Shown: positions 18,123 through 26,300, counted from the first letter of the stretch. The stretch: DNA of 64,000 nt from Actimicrobium antarcticum (GCF_039536745.1 NZ_BAAAZE010000012.1:124001-188000); one strand, 5' to 3'. Program-made: numbers and translations. The notes: a model not told the origin generated them from the sequence alone.

Positions 18123-19099
18123 GCCGCTGCCGCCAGCGGCAGCAATGGATGCCAGCACGCCAGCCGCGCCGCGCCATCGGCGACGACCGGCGGCACCTCG
18201 ATGCGGCAGCGTTCGGAGGCCTGCGTGCAGCGCGGCGCAAAACTGCATCCCGCTGGCAGCGCAGCCAGGTTCGGCGGCGCACCGGGAATCGCCGACAGCG
18301 GCTTGCCGCGATGCTCGCCCGACACCGTCGAGGCCAGCAAGCCACCACTGTACGGATGACGCGGACGGTGCACGATGCCGGCGACCGCATTGTCTTCCAC
18401 GATACGACCGGCGTACATCACGGCGATGCGGTCGGCGACTTCAACGGCGGCGCCGATATCGTGCGTGACAAAAATTACCGCCATGTCGGTCTCGCGCTGC
18501 AGCTCGCGCAACAGCAGCAATATCTGGATCTGGACGGTGGCATCGAGCGCGGTAGTGGGCTCGTCGGCCAGCAGCAATTTCGGTTTGCAGGCCAGCGCCA
18601 GCGCGATCATCGCGCGTTGCCGCATGCCGCCGGACAGCTCGTGCGGATACGCATCGAAGCGCCGCCGCGCCTGCGGAATCTGGACCCGTTCCAGCATCTG
18701 CAGCGCCTGTGCACGGGCGCTGGCATCGGAGATTTTTTCATGCGCGCGGATCGCCTCGGTGATCTGCTGACCGATGGTATAGACCGGGTCGAAGGCCAGT
18801 CCCGGTTCCTGGAACACCATCGACGCCACGCCACCGCGATACGCTTCCAGCGCCCTGCCCTGCAGCGCCAGCACGTCCTGTCCGTCGACCTGGATCTGGC
18901 CGCTGATGCGGGTGGTGCGGGGCGAATGCAGGCGCAGCAAGGTGCGCAGAGTCACGCTTTTTCCGGAACCGGATTCGCCCAGCAAACCGAGCACTTCGCC
19001 AGGCTGCAGATCGAAGCTGACCTGATTCAATGCGCTGGCGGTACGACTGCCATGGAATTCCACACTGAGGTTGTTGACGGAGACCAGAGGGGTAGTCAT
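18119..19099 (-). CDS. Peptide ABC transporter ATPase (DppD/OppD type)
   Basis: A 326-residue ATPase of a dipeptide/oligopeptide/nickel or glutathione importer. It has Walker A (LLGESGSGKSVTLRTLL), signature LSGGMRQRAMIALAL, Walker B (KLLLADEPTTALD), the H loop (VIFVTHDIGAAVEVAD) and the C-terminal oligopeptide-type cysteine region (GCSFAPRCTQASERC). It overlaps the second ATPase gene upstream and the GntR gene downstream by 4 bases each. It works at the inner face of the membrane with the paired permeases at 20154-22010. Confidence 0.93.
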   Translation of the reverse strand: MTTPLVSVNNLSVEFHGSRTASALNQVSFDLQPGEVLGLLGESGSGKSVTLRTLLRLHSPRTTRISGQIQVDGQDVLALQGRALEAYRGGVASMVFQEPGLAFDPVYTIGQQITEAIRAHEKISDASARAQALQMLERVQIPQARRRFDAYPHELSGGMRQRAMIALALACKPKLLLADEPTTALDATVQIQILLLLRELQRETDMAVIFVTHDIGAAVEVADRIAVMYAGRIVEDNAVAGIVHRPRHPYSGGLLASTVSGEHRGKPLSAIPGAPPNLAALPAGCSFAPRCTQASERCRIEVPPVVADGAARLACWHPLLPLAAAA

Positions 19100-20157
19100 G
19101 CGGCGTGCTCCACAGTGAAAACGGTGTGACCCGATTGCGGATCGTTCATGTGGCAGGCGACCTGATGGCCGGGCAAATCACGCGCCGGCAACAGCGCCGG
19201 CGACGTCGCACAGACGGCTTCGGCATGCGGGCAGCGGTCGCGAAAGCGGCAACCGGGCAGCGGGTTGATCGGATTCGGCGGGTCGCCGGCCAGTGGCGGT
19301 TTTTCGGTGCGATGCGCCGGGTCCATCGACGGCACGGCAGAGAGCAAGGCGCGCGTGTACGGATGCGCGGCCTGTCCGTAGATTTGCTCGACCGGCCCGA
19401 TTTCGACCACCTGTCCCAGATACATCACCATCACTTCATCGCACAGGTAATGCACCACATGCAGGTCATGCGAGATGAACAGGTAGGTCAGCTGATGTTC
19501 GGCCTTCAATTCCTGCAACAGGTTGAGGACTTGCGCCTGCACCGATTTGTCGAGTGCGGCCACGGCTTCATCGAGGATTACCAGACGCGGATTGAACGCC
19601 AGCGCCCGCGCAATATTGACGCGCTGGCGCTGGCCGCCGGACAGCTCGTGCGGATAGCGCGAACCGAACTGATCCGGCGCCAGCCCGACCCGGGCCAGCA
19701 GCTGGCGGGCCCGTTCGGTCGCATCGGCCGTGCTCAGGCCGTGGGCTTGCGGGCCGTAGGCGATGGTCTCGACGATGGTCAGGCGCGGGTTGAGCGAGGC
19801 GAACGAATCCTGGAATACCATTTGCAGACTTTGCCGGAAGCTCTTGAGTTCCAGCCCGCGAAATTCGCCGACGCCTTCGCCATCGAAAATCATGGTGCCG
19901 CTGTCGGGCTCCATCAGTTTGGCAATCAGGCGCGCCGTGGTCGACTTGCCGCAGCCGGATTCACCGACGATGCCCAGCGTGCTTCCCTTGGCAATCGAAA
20001 AGCTGACGCCATCGACCGCATGGACGAACTTGCGTTCGCGGTCGAGGACACCGGTGCGCACCGGGAAGTATTTTTTCAGGCCGCGCACGATCAGCAGGGG
20101 CTGGGCCGGACCGCCGCGATCGGGTGCGGTGGGAATGACAGGAATGGTCGTCTTCAT
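19096..20157 (-). CDS. Peptide ABC transporter ATPase (DppF/OppF type)
   Basis: A 353-residue partner ATPase. Walker A is VGESGCGKSTTARLI, the signature LSGGQRQRVNIARAL, and the H loop FISHDLHVVHYLCDEVMVMYLG. The C-terminal region is CRFRDRCPHAEAVC, which in this family can coordinate an iron-sulfur cluster. Walker B reads RLVILDEAVAALDKS, with Ala in place of the usual Pro after the catalytic Glu. It overlaps both neighbours by 4 bases. The importer needs both this and the DppD-type ATPase. Confidence 0.93.
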   Translation of the reverse strand: MKTTIPVIPTAPDRGGPAQPLLIVRGLKKYFPVRTGVLDRERKFVHAVDGVSFSIAKGSTLGIVGESGCGKSTTARLIAKLMEPDSGTMIFDGEGVGEFRGLELKSFRQSLQMVFQDSFASLNPRLTIVETIAYGPQAHGLSTADATERARQLLARVGLAPDQFGSRYPHELSGGQRQRVNIARALAFNPRLVILDEAVAALDKSVQAQVLNLLQELKAEHQLTYLFISHDLHVVHYLCDEVMVMYLGQVVEIGPVEQIYGQAAHPYTRALLSAVPSMDPAHRTEKPPLAGDPPNPINPLPGCRFRDRCPHAEAVCATSPALLPARDLPGHQVACHMNDPQSGHTVFTVEHAA

Positions 20158-21056
20158 TTGCGGATATCCATGGCCGAGCGCACGCCATCGGCGAGCAGGT
20201 TAAAAGCAATCGACGTGAAAAAAATCATCGCGCCGGGCAGTGCTGCCACCAGCGGATTGCGGAAGATGGCCGAGCGCAAGGTGTTGAGCATCAGGCCCCA
20301 CTCCGGCTCCGGTGGCTTCACGCCCAGACCGAGGAACGACAGGCCGGAGCCGAGAATCATGCTGACACTCAGCAAGCCGGTCGCATACACAAACACCGGC
20401 CCAAGCACATTGCCCAGCACATGCACGCGGATGATCGAAAACGACGACGCCCCGCTCATGCGAGCCGCTTCGATGTAATCGAGCCGGCGCACCTGGGTCG
20501 TGACGCTTTCGGCCACGCGCACCATTTGCGGCACGAACACCAGCGTCAGCGCGATCAGGCTGTTGCTCATGCCGGGGCCGAGTGCACCGGCAATCGCGAC
20601 CGCCAGCAGCACCGACGGAAACGCGTAAAACACATCCAGCATGCGCATCGTGACCATGTTGGCGCGCCCGCCGACATAGCCGGCAAAGAGGCCTATCGAG
20701 GTGCCGATGATGAAGGCCGCCAGCACCGGCACGATGCCCATCAGCAGCGACAAACGGCCACCGTACATCAGGCGCGTCAGCAAATCACGGCCGAGTTCGT
20801 CAGTGCCCAGCAGGTGACCAGGCGAACCGACCGGCAACAGCCGATTGAGCATGCTGGCCTTGAACGGATCAGCCGGTGCCAGCCACGGTGCAAAGATGGC
20901 CGCAGCGATAATCAGCAGCAGCACAAGGGCGGCAATCATGGCGACCGGATCGCGCCGTAACTGGCGACCGACCACGATCCAGAAACTGCGACTGGGCGCA
21001 GTTGCGGCTGTCATCGTCGCTTCCGGCGGCAGGGAATTTGTCATGGCGGTATTCAT
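20154..21056 (-). CDS. Peptide ABC transporter permease (DppC type)
   Basis: A 300-residue inner-membrane permease with an N-terminal extension (OppC_N-like RRDPVAMIAALVLLL), about six helices and the EAA-type loop YIEAARMSGASSFSIIRVHVLGNVLGP that contacts the ATPases. LLGTDELGRDLLTRLMYGGRLSL is characteristic of DppC/OppC. Its ATG directly follows the TAA of the DppB-type gene, with no gap. Confidence 0.92.
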   Translation of the reverse strand: MNTAMTNSLPPEATMTAATAPSRSFWIVVGRQLRRDPVAMIAALVLLLIIAAAIFAPWLAPADPFKASMLNRLLPVGSPGHLLGTDELGRDLLTRLMYGGRLSLLMGIVPVLAAFIIGTSIGLFAGYVGGRANMVTMRMLDVFYAFPSVLLAVAIAGALGPGMSNSLIALTLVFVPQMVRVAESVTTQVRRLDYIEAARMSGASSFSIIRVHVLGNVLGPVFVYATGLLSVSMILGSGLSFLGLGVKPPEPEWGLMLNTLRSAIFRNPLVAALPGAMIFFTSIAFNLLADGVRSAMDIRK

Positions 21057-22010
21057 TTATTGGCGTCCCATGCGTGGATCGATCAACGGCTGCAGGATAT
21101 CGACCAGCAGGTTCAGGGCGACAAAGAACAGGCACAGCACCAGGATGGTTCCCTGCAAAAGCGGAATGTCGCGCTGGAAGATCGCGGTGTTGAGCAGGAA
21201 GCCGGTGCCCGGCCAGGCAAACACGGTTTCGACCAGAATCGATCCACCCATCAGGTAACCCAGCTGCAGGCCAGCCACGGCCAAAATAGTCGGTGCGGTA
21301 TTCTTGGCGACGTGGCGGAAGATGGCGCGGTTGCTCAGGCCGCGTGCACGCAAGGCGATCACGAATTCCTGTTCCAGCATGTCGGCCACCAGTGCACGTA
21401 CGGTGCGGGTGATGATGCCCAGCGGGATCACCGACAGCGTCAGCGCCGGCAGCACCAGATAGCGCATGTGCTCGATGTCCCAGAGCCATTCGGACGAGCC
21501 GCCGGGACCGGCACCCATCGCCGGGAACCACGCCAGCTTGGTCGAAAAAATAATCGTCAGCACCAGGCCCAGCCAGTAGTGCGGAATGCTCACGCCAACC
21601 ACGGACAGGACAGTAGCGATCCGGTCGATCCAGCCGCCGTGCCAGTAGCCGGCGAGCGCGCCGAGGATGCAGCCGGCCAGCACGCCAAGCAGTCCGGCGA
21701 CACCTGCCAGCAGCAATGTGTTGCTGACGGCGCTGAATACTTCGGTGATGACTTCGCGGCCGGAGGCGATGGATTTGCCGAGGTCGCCCTGGACTGCACG
21801 CAGCAGCCATTTTCCGTACTGGACCGGGATCGGTTTATCGAGGCCGTAGGCGGCTTTTAATGCGGTAATGACTTCGGCCGGTGCATCGGCCGGGGCGATC
21901 GCATTGAGCGGATCACCGGGGGCCAGATAGACCAGCATGAACGACACCACAGTGACACTGAGTGCGATCGGAATTGTGTAGAGCAGGCGTTTCAACATGT
22001 AGGAAAACAT
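21057..22010 (-). CDS. Peptide ABC transporter permease (DppB type)
   Basis: A 317-residue permease. It starts MFSYMLKRLLYTIPIALSVTVVSFMLVYLAPGDP, the classic DppB/OppB N-terminus. It contains VRALVADMLEQEFVIALRARGLSNRAIFRHVAKNT, the coupling loop, and then GGSILVETVFAWPGTGFLL. It follows the binding-protein gene after 89 bases that carry a strong hairpin, and is directly followed by the DppC-type gene. Confidence 0.92.
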   Translation of the reverse strand: MFSYMLKRLLYTIPIALSVTVVSFMLVYLAPGDPLNAIAPADAPAEVITALKAAYGLDKPIPVQYGKWLLRAVQGDLGKSIASGREVITEVFSAVSNTLLLAGVAGLLGVLAGCILGALAGYWHGGWIDRIATVLSVVGVSIPHYWLGLVLTIIFSTKLAWFPAMGAGPGGSSEWLWDIEHMRYLVLPALTLSVIPLGIITRTVRALVADMLEQEFVIALRARGLSNRAIFRHVAKNTAPTILAVAGLQLGYLMGGSILVETVFAWPGTGFLLNTAIFQRDIPLLQGTILVLCLFFVALNLLVDILQPLIDPRMGRQ

Positions 22011-22065
22011 CGGGACTTTCGTTGGTGCCTGGACGGTGTTGGTTCAAAGGTATTGGTGCAGCCAC

Positions 22066-22092
22066 GGGCACCTGCCGAATCGGCAGGTGCCC
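22066..22092 (-). promoter_or_regulatory. Intercistronic stem-loop after the binding-protein gene
   Basis: A perfect 12-bp stem, GGGCACCTGCCG (22066-22077) with CGGCAGGTGCCC (22081-22092), and a 3-base loop. It begins 7 bases past the stop codon and is not followed by a T run. Such hairpins often protect the 3' end of the binding-protein message and lower expression of the permeases, so differential expression is inferred here. Confidence 0.7.
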
Positions 22093-22099
22093 GGCGCAA

Positions 22100-23716
22100 T
22101 TACATCTTCAATGTCGTCAAATCCTGAAACCAGTGTTGCGCCTGAATGAAACCCTTCACTTTCGGCGACAGCACATGCGGATTCACATCATGGACAACCC
22201 ACAGCATCAAGGCATCGTCGACCATGGTCTGATGCACTTCGGCCAGCAAGCTGTCCTGCACTTTCGGGTCGAAGCTGGTGCGGATCTTGTCGATCGCGGC
22301 ATCGACTTTCGGGTTGTTGTAACCACCCCAGTTCACACCGTTCGGCGCGACGTAGCGGCTGTCGACAAAGCGCGTGATGCCATAGAACGGATCGGAAGTG
22401 ACGTAGCCCAGATTGATCGCGCTGATGCCTTTGCCGGCGTTCATGTCCGACTTCACGCCGCTGCGCCAGTGCAAGTACAGGTTCTCCAGTTCGACCACTT
22501 CGAATTCGAGCTGGATGCCGACTTCGGCCAGGCTTTGCTGGACATACTCGTTCATCGGCAACGACAACATCTGACCGGTGCCACCCTGGGCGATGATGAC
22601 CTTGGCCTTCAATGGCTTGGCTTGGCTGTAACCGGCTTGTGCCATCAGCGCCTTGGCGGCAGCCACGTCGTAAGTCAGCTTGAAGGTCGGTTTGCCGAAC
22701 CAAGGACTAGTGGTGTCGAGCTGGCCCTTGGCAGGAACGGCCAGGCCATTGAGCAGCTTGACGATGCCCTCGCGGTCGATGGCCAGGTTGGCCGCCTTGC
22801 GTACGCGGATATCGGCCCACGGTGAACCGGGCTGGGTACTGAAGTGATACGGCCAGACATGCGGCGTGACATTCGTGACCAGCTTGAAGCCGGCGCTTTT
22901 GAGTTGTGGCACGACATCCGGCGGCGGCGTTTCGATCAGATCGACCTGGCCGCTGAGCAGCGCATTCGAGCGCGTCAGTGCATCCGGAATCGGGATCAGG
23001 ACGATACGGTCGGTCTGCGCCATCCGTGTCTTGTCCCAGTAGCCGGTGTTTTTGACCAGATCGGCGCGCTCGCGCGGTACCAGCTTGTCGAGCTTGAACG
23101 GGCCGGTGCCGGACGGTTGCGAGGCGAACTTGTTCCAGTCGCGGCCGAGTTTTTCCCACTGCGCCGGACTCGATACCAGGAACCACGGCAGCTGATACGG
23201 GAACAGGGCATCGACTGCCTTGGTGGTGATTTCAACGGTGTAGTCATCGATCTTCGAATACGACGCAATCGATGGAATCCGCGGCCGCACTTGCGCACTT
23301 TGCTTGGCATCGAATTGCGGCGACTTGTCGTTCAGGACCTTGTCCAGATTCCAGATCACGGCATCCGCCTTGAACTCGGAACCGTCATGGAACATCGCAC
23401 CCTTGCGCAACTTGAAGACCCACTTCTTGTTGTCTTTCGGATCGACTTTCCATTCCGTGGCAAGGCCTGGCATCAGCTTGCCCGGACGGGTACCGATGTT
23501 GGATTCCCACGCGACGAGCGGATCGTAAATCGTGTGACCCGTAAATTGATACGCGCCAGCACCGCGATCCGGCTGGCCGGTGGTCAGCGGAATATCGGCC
23601 ATCGAAATCCCGTAACGGGCGACGGTTTCGGCATAGGCGCCGCCATGCAGGGCGAGCGCAACAGGAACAGCTAACAGCCAGCGAGGCAATTGCCTGGACT
23701 TGAACAAAGGTTGCAT
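22100..23716 (-). CDS. Periplasmic peptide-binding protein (SBP_bac_5 family)
   Basis: A 538-residue substrate-binding protein with a signal peptide (LPRWLLAVPVALALHGGAYA, cleaved near AYA). The mature part shows typical family-5 features: GHTIYDPLVAW, LATEWKVDPKDNKKWVFKLRKGAMFHDGSEFKADAVIW and GTGPFKL. It starts the operon and has a GGAG ribosome binding site. It delivers peptides, glutathione or related compounds to the permeases encoded downstream. The enzyme in the same operon suggests a gamma-glutamyl or amide-linked ligand, but the pocket cannot be judged by eye. Confidence 0.92.
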   Translation of the reverse strand: MQPLFKSRQLPRWLLAVPVALALHGGAYAETVARYGISMADIPLTTGQPDRGAGAYQFTGHTIYDPLVAWESNIGTRPGKLMPGLATEWKVDPKDNKKWVFKLRKGAMFHDGSEFKADAVIWNLDKVLNDKSPQFDAKQSAQVRPRIPSIASYSKIDDYTVEITTKAVDALFPYQLPWFLVSSPAQWEKLGRDWNKFASQPSGTGPFKLDKLVPRERADLVKNTGYWDKTRMAQTDRIVLIPIPDALTRSNALLSGQVDLIETPPPDVVPQLKSAGFKLVTNVTPHVWPYHFSTQPGSPWADIRVRKAANLAIDREGIVKLLNGLAVPAKGQLDTTSPWFGKPTFKLTYDVAAAKALMAQAGYSQAKPLKAKVIIAQGGTGQMLSLPMNEYVQQSLAEVGIQLEFEVVELENLYLHWRSGVKSDMNAGKGISAINLGYVTSDPFYGITRFVDSRYVAPNGVNWGGYNNPKVDAAIDKIRTSFDPKVQDSLLAEVHQTMVDDALMLWVVHDVNPHVLSPKVKGFIQAQHWFQDLTTLKM

Positions 23717-23762
23717 GCAGATCTCCGGTAGGTGGACAAGACCTGAGCTCTATTGCATGCAA
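23711..23762. promoter_or_regulatory. TTGCATGCAA-like motifs in the leader of the peptide operon
   Basis: TTGCATGCAA, a perfect palindrome, lies at 23753-23762, and TTGCATGCAG overlaps the start codon at 23711-23720. A related CTTACATGCAAG lies at 23886-23897, and GCATGCA recurs at 17408-17414 before the enzyme gene of the same operon. They are candidate sites for the operon's own GntR regulator. Confidence 0.35.
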
Positions 23763-23935
23763 CGTGCCAGCTATTGCAGACTTTAAATTGTTTTTAGCAA
23801 GTGCTTGTTTTCAATTGGCTTATCACGCTTTGTGCTGCGGGCATCTGCTGGCTTTTGATAACGACGTGGATTTTTTGCACGCAAACTTACATGCAAGTGC
23901 ACCACCGGCGTACAAAAATGTATGTAGTTGTATTT

Positions 23936-23980
23936 AAAGGGGCGTACGACAAAGGGGCATGTGCCAAAGGGGGATGCGCT
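23936..23980 (+). repeat. Three 15-bp tandem repeats with G tracts
   Basis: Three consecutive 15-base units each start AAAGGGG: AAAGGGGCGTACGAC, AAAGGGGCATGTGCC and AAAGGGGGATGCGCT. They end one base before the hairpin of the intrinsic terminator at 23982. Confidence 0.8.
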
Positions 23981-23981
23981 C

Positions 23982-24002
23982 AGGCGGTCATCCGCCTTTT
24001 TT
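23982..24002 (+). terminator. Plus-strand intrinsic terminator
   Basis: Stem AGGCGG (23982-23987) and CCGCCT (23992-23997) with loop TCAT, followed by a run of T to 24002. It overlaps the last codons of the minus-strand glutaredoxin gene. It points in the plus direction and would end the transcript proposed at 23801. Confidence 0.65.
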
Positions 24003-24779
24003 GACGAGCAATTTATCGACCCACCCTTCGCCGCGACTGGAGGTCACGCGATAAAGCCCGCCGCGTTCTTCGCCCATGTAAATCACTTCGTCGCCTCTGC
24101 CGAGCATGAGCAATTTCGGGCTGGACTTGCTGGGCTGCTGATAGACCTGGATACCGGCGATCCTGCCGACCAGTGCATCGCCCGACTGCAAACCGCCAGT
24201 ACCACCACCAGCTGCTGAGCCGACACGATCCGGTCCGATGGCCGAATCTGGCATGGCCCGATTGTCGTTGCCCAGCGAGCGCTTGAATACCGCGTAATTC
24301 TGATCGAACGAGGACTCACTGAAACCCGACTGCGTCTTGGTGCCAAAGACCATGAACGGCACACCGCCGGTGCCACCGAGCCCCTTCATTTCGGCGCGGT
24401 AGGATGGATTGGCTTCGATGTCACGCTCAACGAAGGGTATGTTCTTTTGCTGCATGTACGATGCCGCCTTCTTGCAGTAGCCGCACCAGGCGGTGCGATA
24501 CATGACGACTTTTCCTTGTGCGTCTTGCGGCATTTGCGCGCCATTCGTCACTCGTCCGACCGAGACGTCGGTAATCGATCTGATCGCATTGGAGAGCATG
24601 TCGCCGGACTGTCCCTGCCCGTAACCTTGCCCATATCCTTGCCCTTGCCCTTGTCCTTGCATCAGGCCTCTGAGCAGGCCGTTGAAGTCTTGTGCAATGG
24701 CAGATTGGGTCAGACCAATGCACAGCACGGACGAACTTGCTGTCAAAAGTGCCGTGAGGCGGATTATGTTTTTTGCCAT
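23988..24779 (-). CDS. Exported glutaredoxin-like protein with C-terminal SH3 domain
   Basis: A 263-residue secreted protein. ATG 24779 gives a clean signal peptide (about residues 1-30, cleaved after SAIAQ or nearby). Residues 41-57 are a Gln/Gly/Tyr repeat. A glutaredoxin/thioredoxin fold follows, with active site C99-G-Y-C102 and the cis-proline at P141 (GGVPFMVF). Residues about 202-262 form a bacterial SH3 domain (VGRIAGIQVYQQPSKSSPKLLMLGRGDEVIYMG, then GWVDKLLV). It is last in the Tad-like cluster, 20 bases after the DUF192 gene. It may act on cysteines of exported cluster proteins while bound to cell wall or peptide; that is an inference. Confidence 0.85.
   Translation of the reverse strand: MAKNIIRLTALLTASSSVLCIGLTQSAIAQDFNGLLRGLMQGQGQGQGYGQGYGQGQSGDMLSNAIRSITDVSVGRVTNGAQMPQDAQGKVVMYRTAWCGYCKKAASYMQQKNIPFVERDIEANPSYRAEMKGLGGTGGVPFMVFGTKTQSGFSESSFDQNYAVFKRSLGNDNRAMPDSAIGPDRVGSAAGGGTGGLQSGDALVGRIAGIQVYQQPSKSSPKLLMLGRGDEVIYMGEERGGLYRVTSSRGEGWVDKLLVKKGG
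24612..24660 (-). repeat. Short Gln-Gly/Tyr-Gly repeat region
   Basis: Six-base steps based on CCTTGC and CCATAT/CCGTAA encode alternating QG and YG at residues 41-57 of the glutaredoxin-SH3 protein. The region is prone to length change in steps of two residues. Confidence 0.6.
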
Positions 24780-24799
24780 GATGCTTTCTCGGGATGAGT

Positions 24800-25198
24800 T
24801 TAGTGAACGCCAGGCTGTGGTGTGGATGTCGATGTTGATACCGATGTAGGCGTTCCAGCTTGCGCAGCGGTGGGCCAGAGTCGCTGCCCGACGTGCAACC
24901 CGTAACGCGCGGCGCCACCGTCCGAGAGTTCCAGACAACCATGCGCCGCCCGCACCACAGCCGCCCTGAAAGGCTGCAGCTTCGGCACGATCTCCAGCAC
25001 GACGCCGGCGCGGTCGATAAAGACGGCATCGATGGTGAAGCGCATGAACGCGGTGTGGATGTTATTGCACGGAACCAGCAGCAAGCCGGCGTCATCGGCC
25101 AGACGTCTTCGCCCGAGTAGCCCAATGAGGCGCTGCCAGAAACTGCGGGCAATCTCGATCTGCAAGCCGGGTATCTGCGGGGTGGCGACGGGTTTCAT
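24800..25198 (-). CDS. DUF192 family protein
   Basis: A 132-residue protein matching DUF192: ARSFWQRLIGLLGRRRLADDAGLLLVPCNNIHTAFMRFTIDAVFIDRAGVVLEIVPKLQPFR, with the conserved HT.FM motif. No clear signal peptide is seen, although many family members are exported. It lies between the pilin-like gene (41-base gap) and the glutaredoxin-SH3 gene. DUF192 genes are often found beside Tad-type pilus genes, which fits the context. The biochemical function is unknown. Confidence 0.88.
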   Translation of the reverse strand: MKPVATPQIPGLQIEIARSFWQRLIGLLGRRRLADDAGLLLVPCNNIHTAFMRFTIDAVFIDRAGVVLEIVPKLQPFRAAVVRAAHGCLELSDGGAARYGLHVGQRLWPTAAQAGTPTSVSTSTSTPQPGVH

Positions 25199-25239
25199 AG
25201 GTATTTCACAACGGAAAAAATTAGTCGGCCCAAGCAGGG

Positions 25240-25533
25240 TCAGCCGGGTAGAGAGATAGCGTAGCTAAAATTACGATAGGCAATTTGAAATGCATCAACA
25301 AGTTGCCACAGGATGCTAGTGTTATCCGCCATCCCGATGCCCAGCGTGAGCGCCAGCGCGCCGCAGACAACGATGTACTCGACCATCGACTGGCCCTGAC
25401 AGAGTCGGCGGCGCAGTGGTGCTGGAATGCAGCGCGGTCTGAAATGCAGAGTGGAAAGCGATGTCGCATTCCATGCTGCATTGGATGTGACATTTGCCGT
25501 GCAAGGCGACGGACAACGCAAACGCTGGTTCAT
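25240..25533 (-). CDS. Small pilin-like / TadE-like membrane protein
   Basis: A 97-residue protein. It has an unusual basic, Cys-containing N-terminal half, then CQGQSMVEYIVVCGALALTLGIGMA, a hydrophobic segment with the GQ-x-MVEY motif of TadE and Flp-type proteins, and a short tail ending in FQIAYRNFSYAISLPG. Its ATG overlaps the stop of the preceding gene by 4 bases. It could be an assembled minor pilin or a membrane-anchored assembly factor. The 48 residues before the hydrophobic segment are longer than a normal Flp leader, and a later start cannot be excluded. Confidence 0.7.
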   Translation of the reverse strand: MNQRLRCPSPCTANVTSNAAWNATSLSTLHFRPRCIPAPLRRRLCQGQSMVEYIVVCGALALTLGIGMADNTSILWQLVDAFQIAYRNFSYAISLPG

Positions 25534-26300
25534 TGGAATCCTTGCAAAGTCACGGTGGAATTGAATACGACTGCGGTTTTGTCGCCGCTGCGGCTGATCA
25601 CGGCCATCGCCTCTTTGCCCGGCGACTTGAAATACATCGTGCTCGCTTCGGCCATGTGGGCCGGAAGGCTGCGACGCATAGCCGCATCGGGACGAATTTC
25701 GCGTTCGAGGGCGAAGCCGTCTTCGGTCATCAGGCGCAGCAGTGCATCGCGGTTGGCCGACTCGCTATGGCTATTGAGGATCACCATGTGGCGCGCCGCC
25801 CGGCCGTTTTCCTGCGAGGTCATCTGGCTGCTGATGACCGACCCGGCCGGCAAACGGTTGCGCCAGCGGGTGTCGGCGTCTTGTTGTTGCGCGTGGTTGG
25901 ACGACATGGCTGCAAGGTCGGTGACGGCCACCGTGCCTTTGCTACCGGCACCAGCTGCTTCGATCTGCACGGTGATGTAAAAGCCTCCCTCGGCGCGGCC
26001 CAGAACCTGCTTGCCGTTCACCACACTGTCTACCAGCGGCTGACCGAGCGAGCGACGGAAAGCATCGATCATCTCGGCCGGACGGCGGTTTGAGACGAAG
26101 CCTTTCAGGCGCATCGGCAACCCGTTGACGGTCATCTGGTCGGCGATGGAAAAAGTGTCGAGGTTGGCGGGCAAGACGGGCTGTGGCCAGCGGGTATCGG
26201 CACTGGACGGGCTGGCGATGGTGGCAGCGACGGTTACTGCTGCCACAATTTTCAGCACAGATCTGAACAAGGAATATGGAAGGCTCTTGATGACTTTCAT
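25530..26300 (-). CDS. Exported protein of unknown function in the Tad-like cluster
   Basis: A 256-residue protein with a signal peptide (VLKIVAAVTVAATIASPSSA). The mature part has no motif that I recognise. Notable segments are LPMRLKGFVSNRRPAEMIDAFRRSLGQPLVD in the middle and MYFKSPGKEAMAVISRSGDKTAVVFNSTV at the end. No cysteines are obvious. It overlaps the pilin-like gene by 4 bases and follows the TadE-like gene after 12 bases, so it is co-expressed with them. It could be a periplasmic partner of the pilus-like proteins. Confidence 0.7.
   Translation of the reverse strand: MKVIKSLPYSLFRSVLKIVAAVTVAATIASPSSADTRWPQPVLPANLDTFSIADQMTVNGLPMRLKGFVSNRRPAEMIDAFRRSLGQPLVDSVVNGKQVLGRAEGGFYITVQIEAAGAGSKGTVAVTDLAAMSSNHAQQQDADTRWRNRLPAGSVISSQMTSQENGRAARHMVILNSHSESANRDALLRLMTEDGFALEREIRPDAAMRRSLPAHMAEASTMYFKSPGKEAMAVISRSGDKTAVVFNSTVTLQGFQ

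Larger units (their letters stand above)
23801..24004 (+). ncRNA. Candidate small transcript or short peptide gene, divergent from the peptide operon
   Basis: No known RNA family was recognised. A plus-strand intrinsic terminator ends at 24002 although no annotated plus-strand gene precedes it, so something here is probably transcribed. It holds three 15-bp repeats at 23936-23980. A 67-codon frame starts with GTG at 23801, has a hydrophobic N-terminal third (about residues 4-25) and ends in KGAYD-KGACA-KGGCA, encoded by the repeats. A shorter frame could begin with ATG at 23919. Neither start has a good ribosome binding site. It could be a small membrane peptide, a small RNA, or the leader of nothing. 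Confidence 0.3.

Noticed and set aside
23936..23980. G-quadruplex formed by the AAAGGGG repeats
   Set aside because: Only three G4-5 tracts occur, with loops of about 11 bases; a stable four-tract quadruplex is unlikely.
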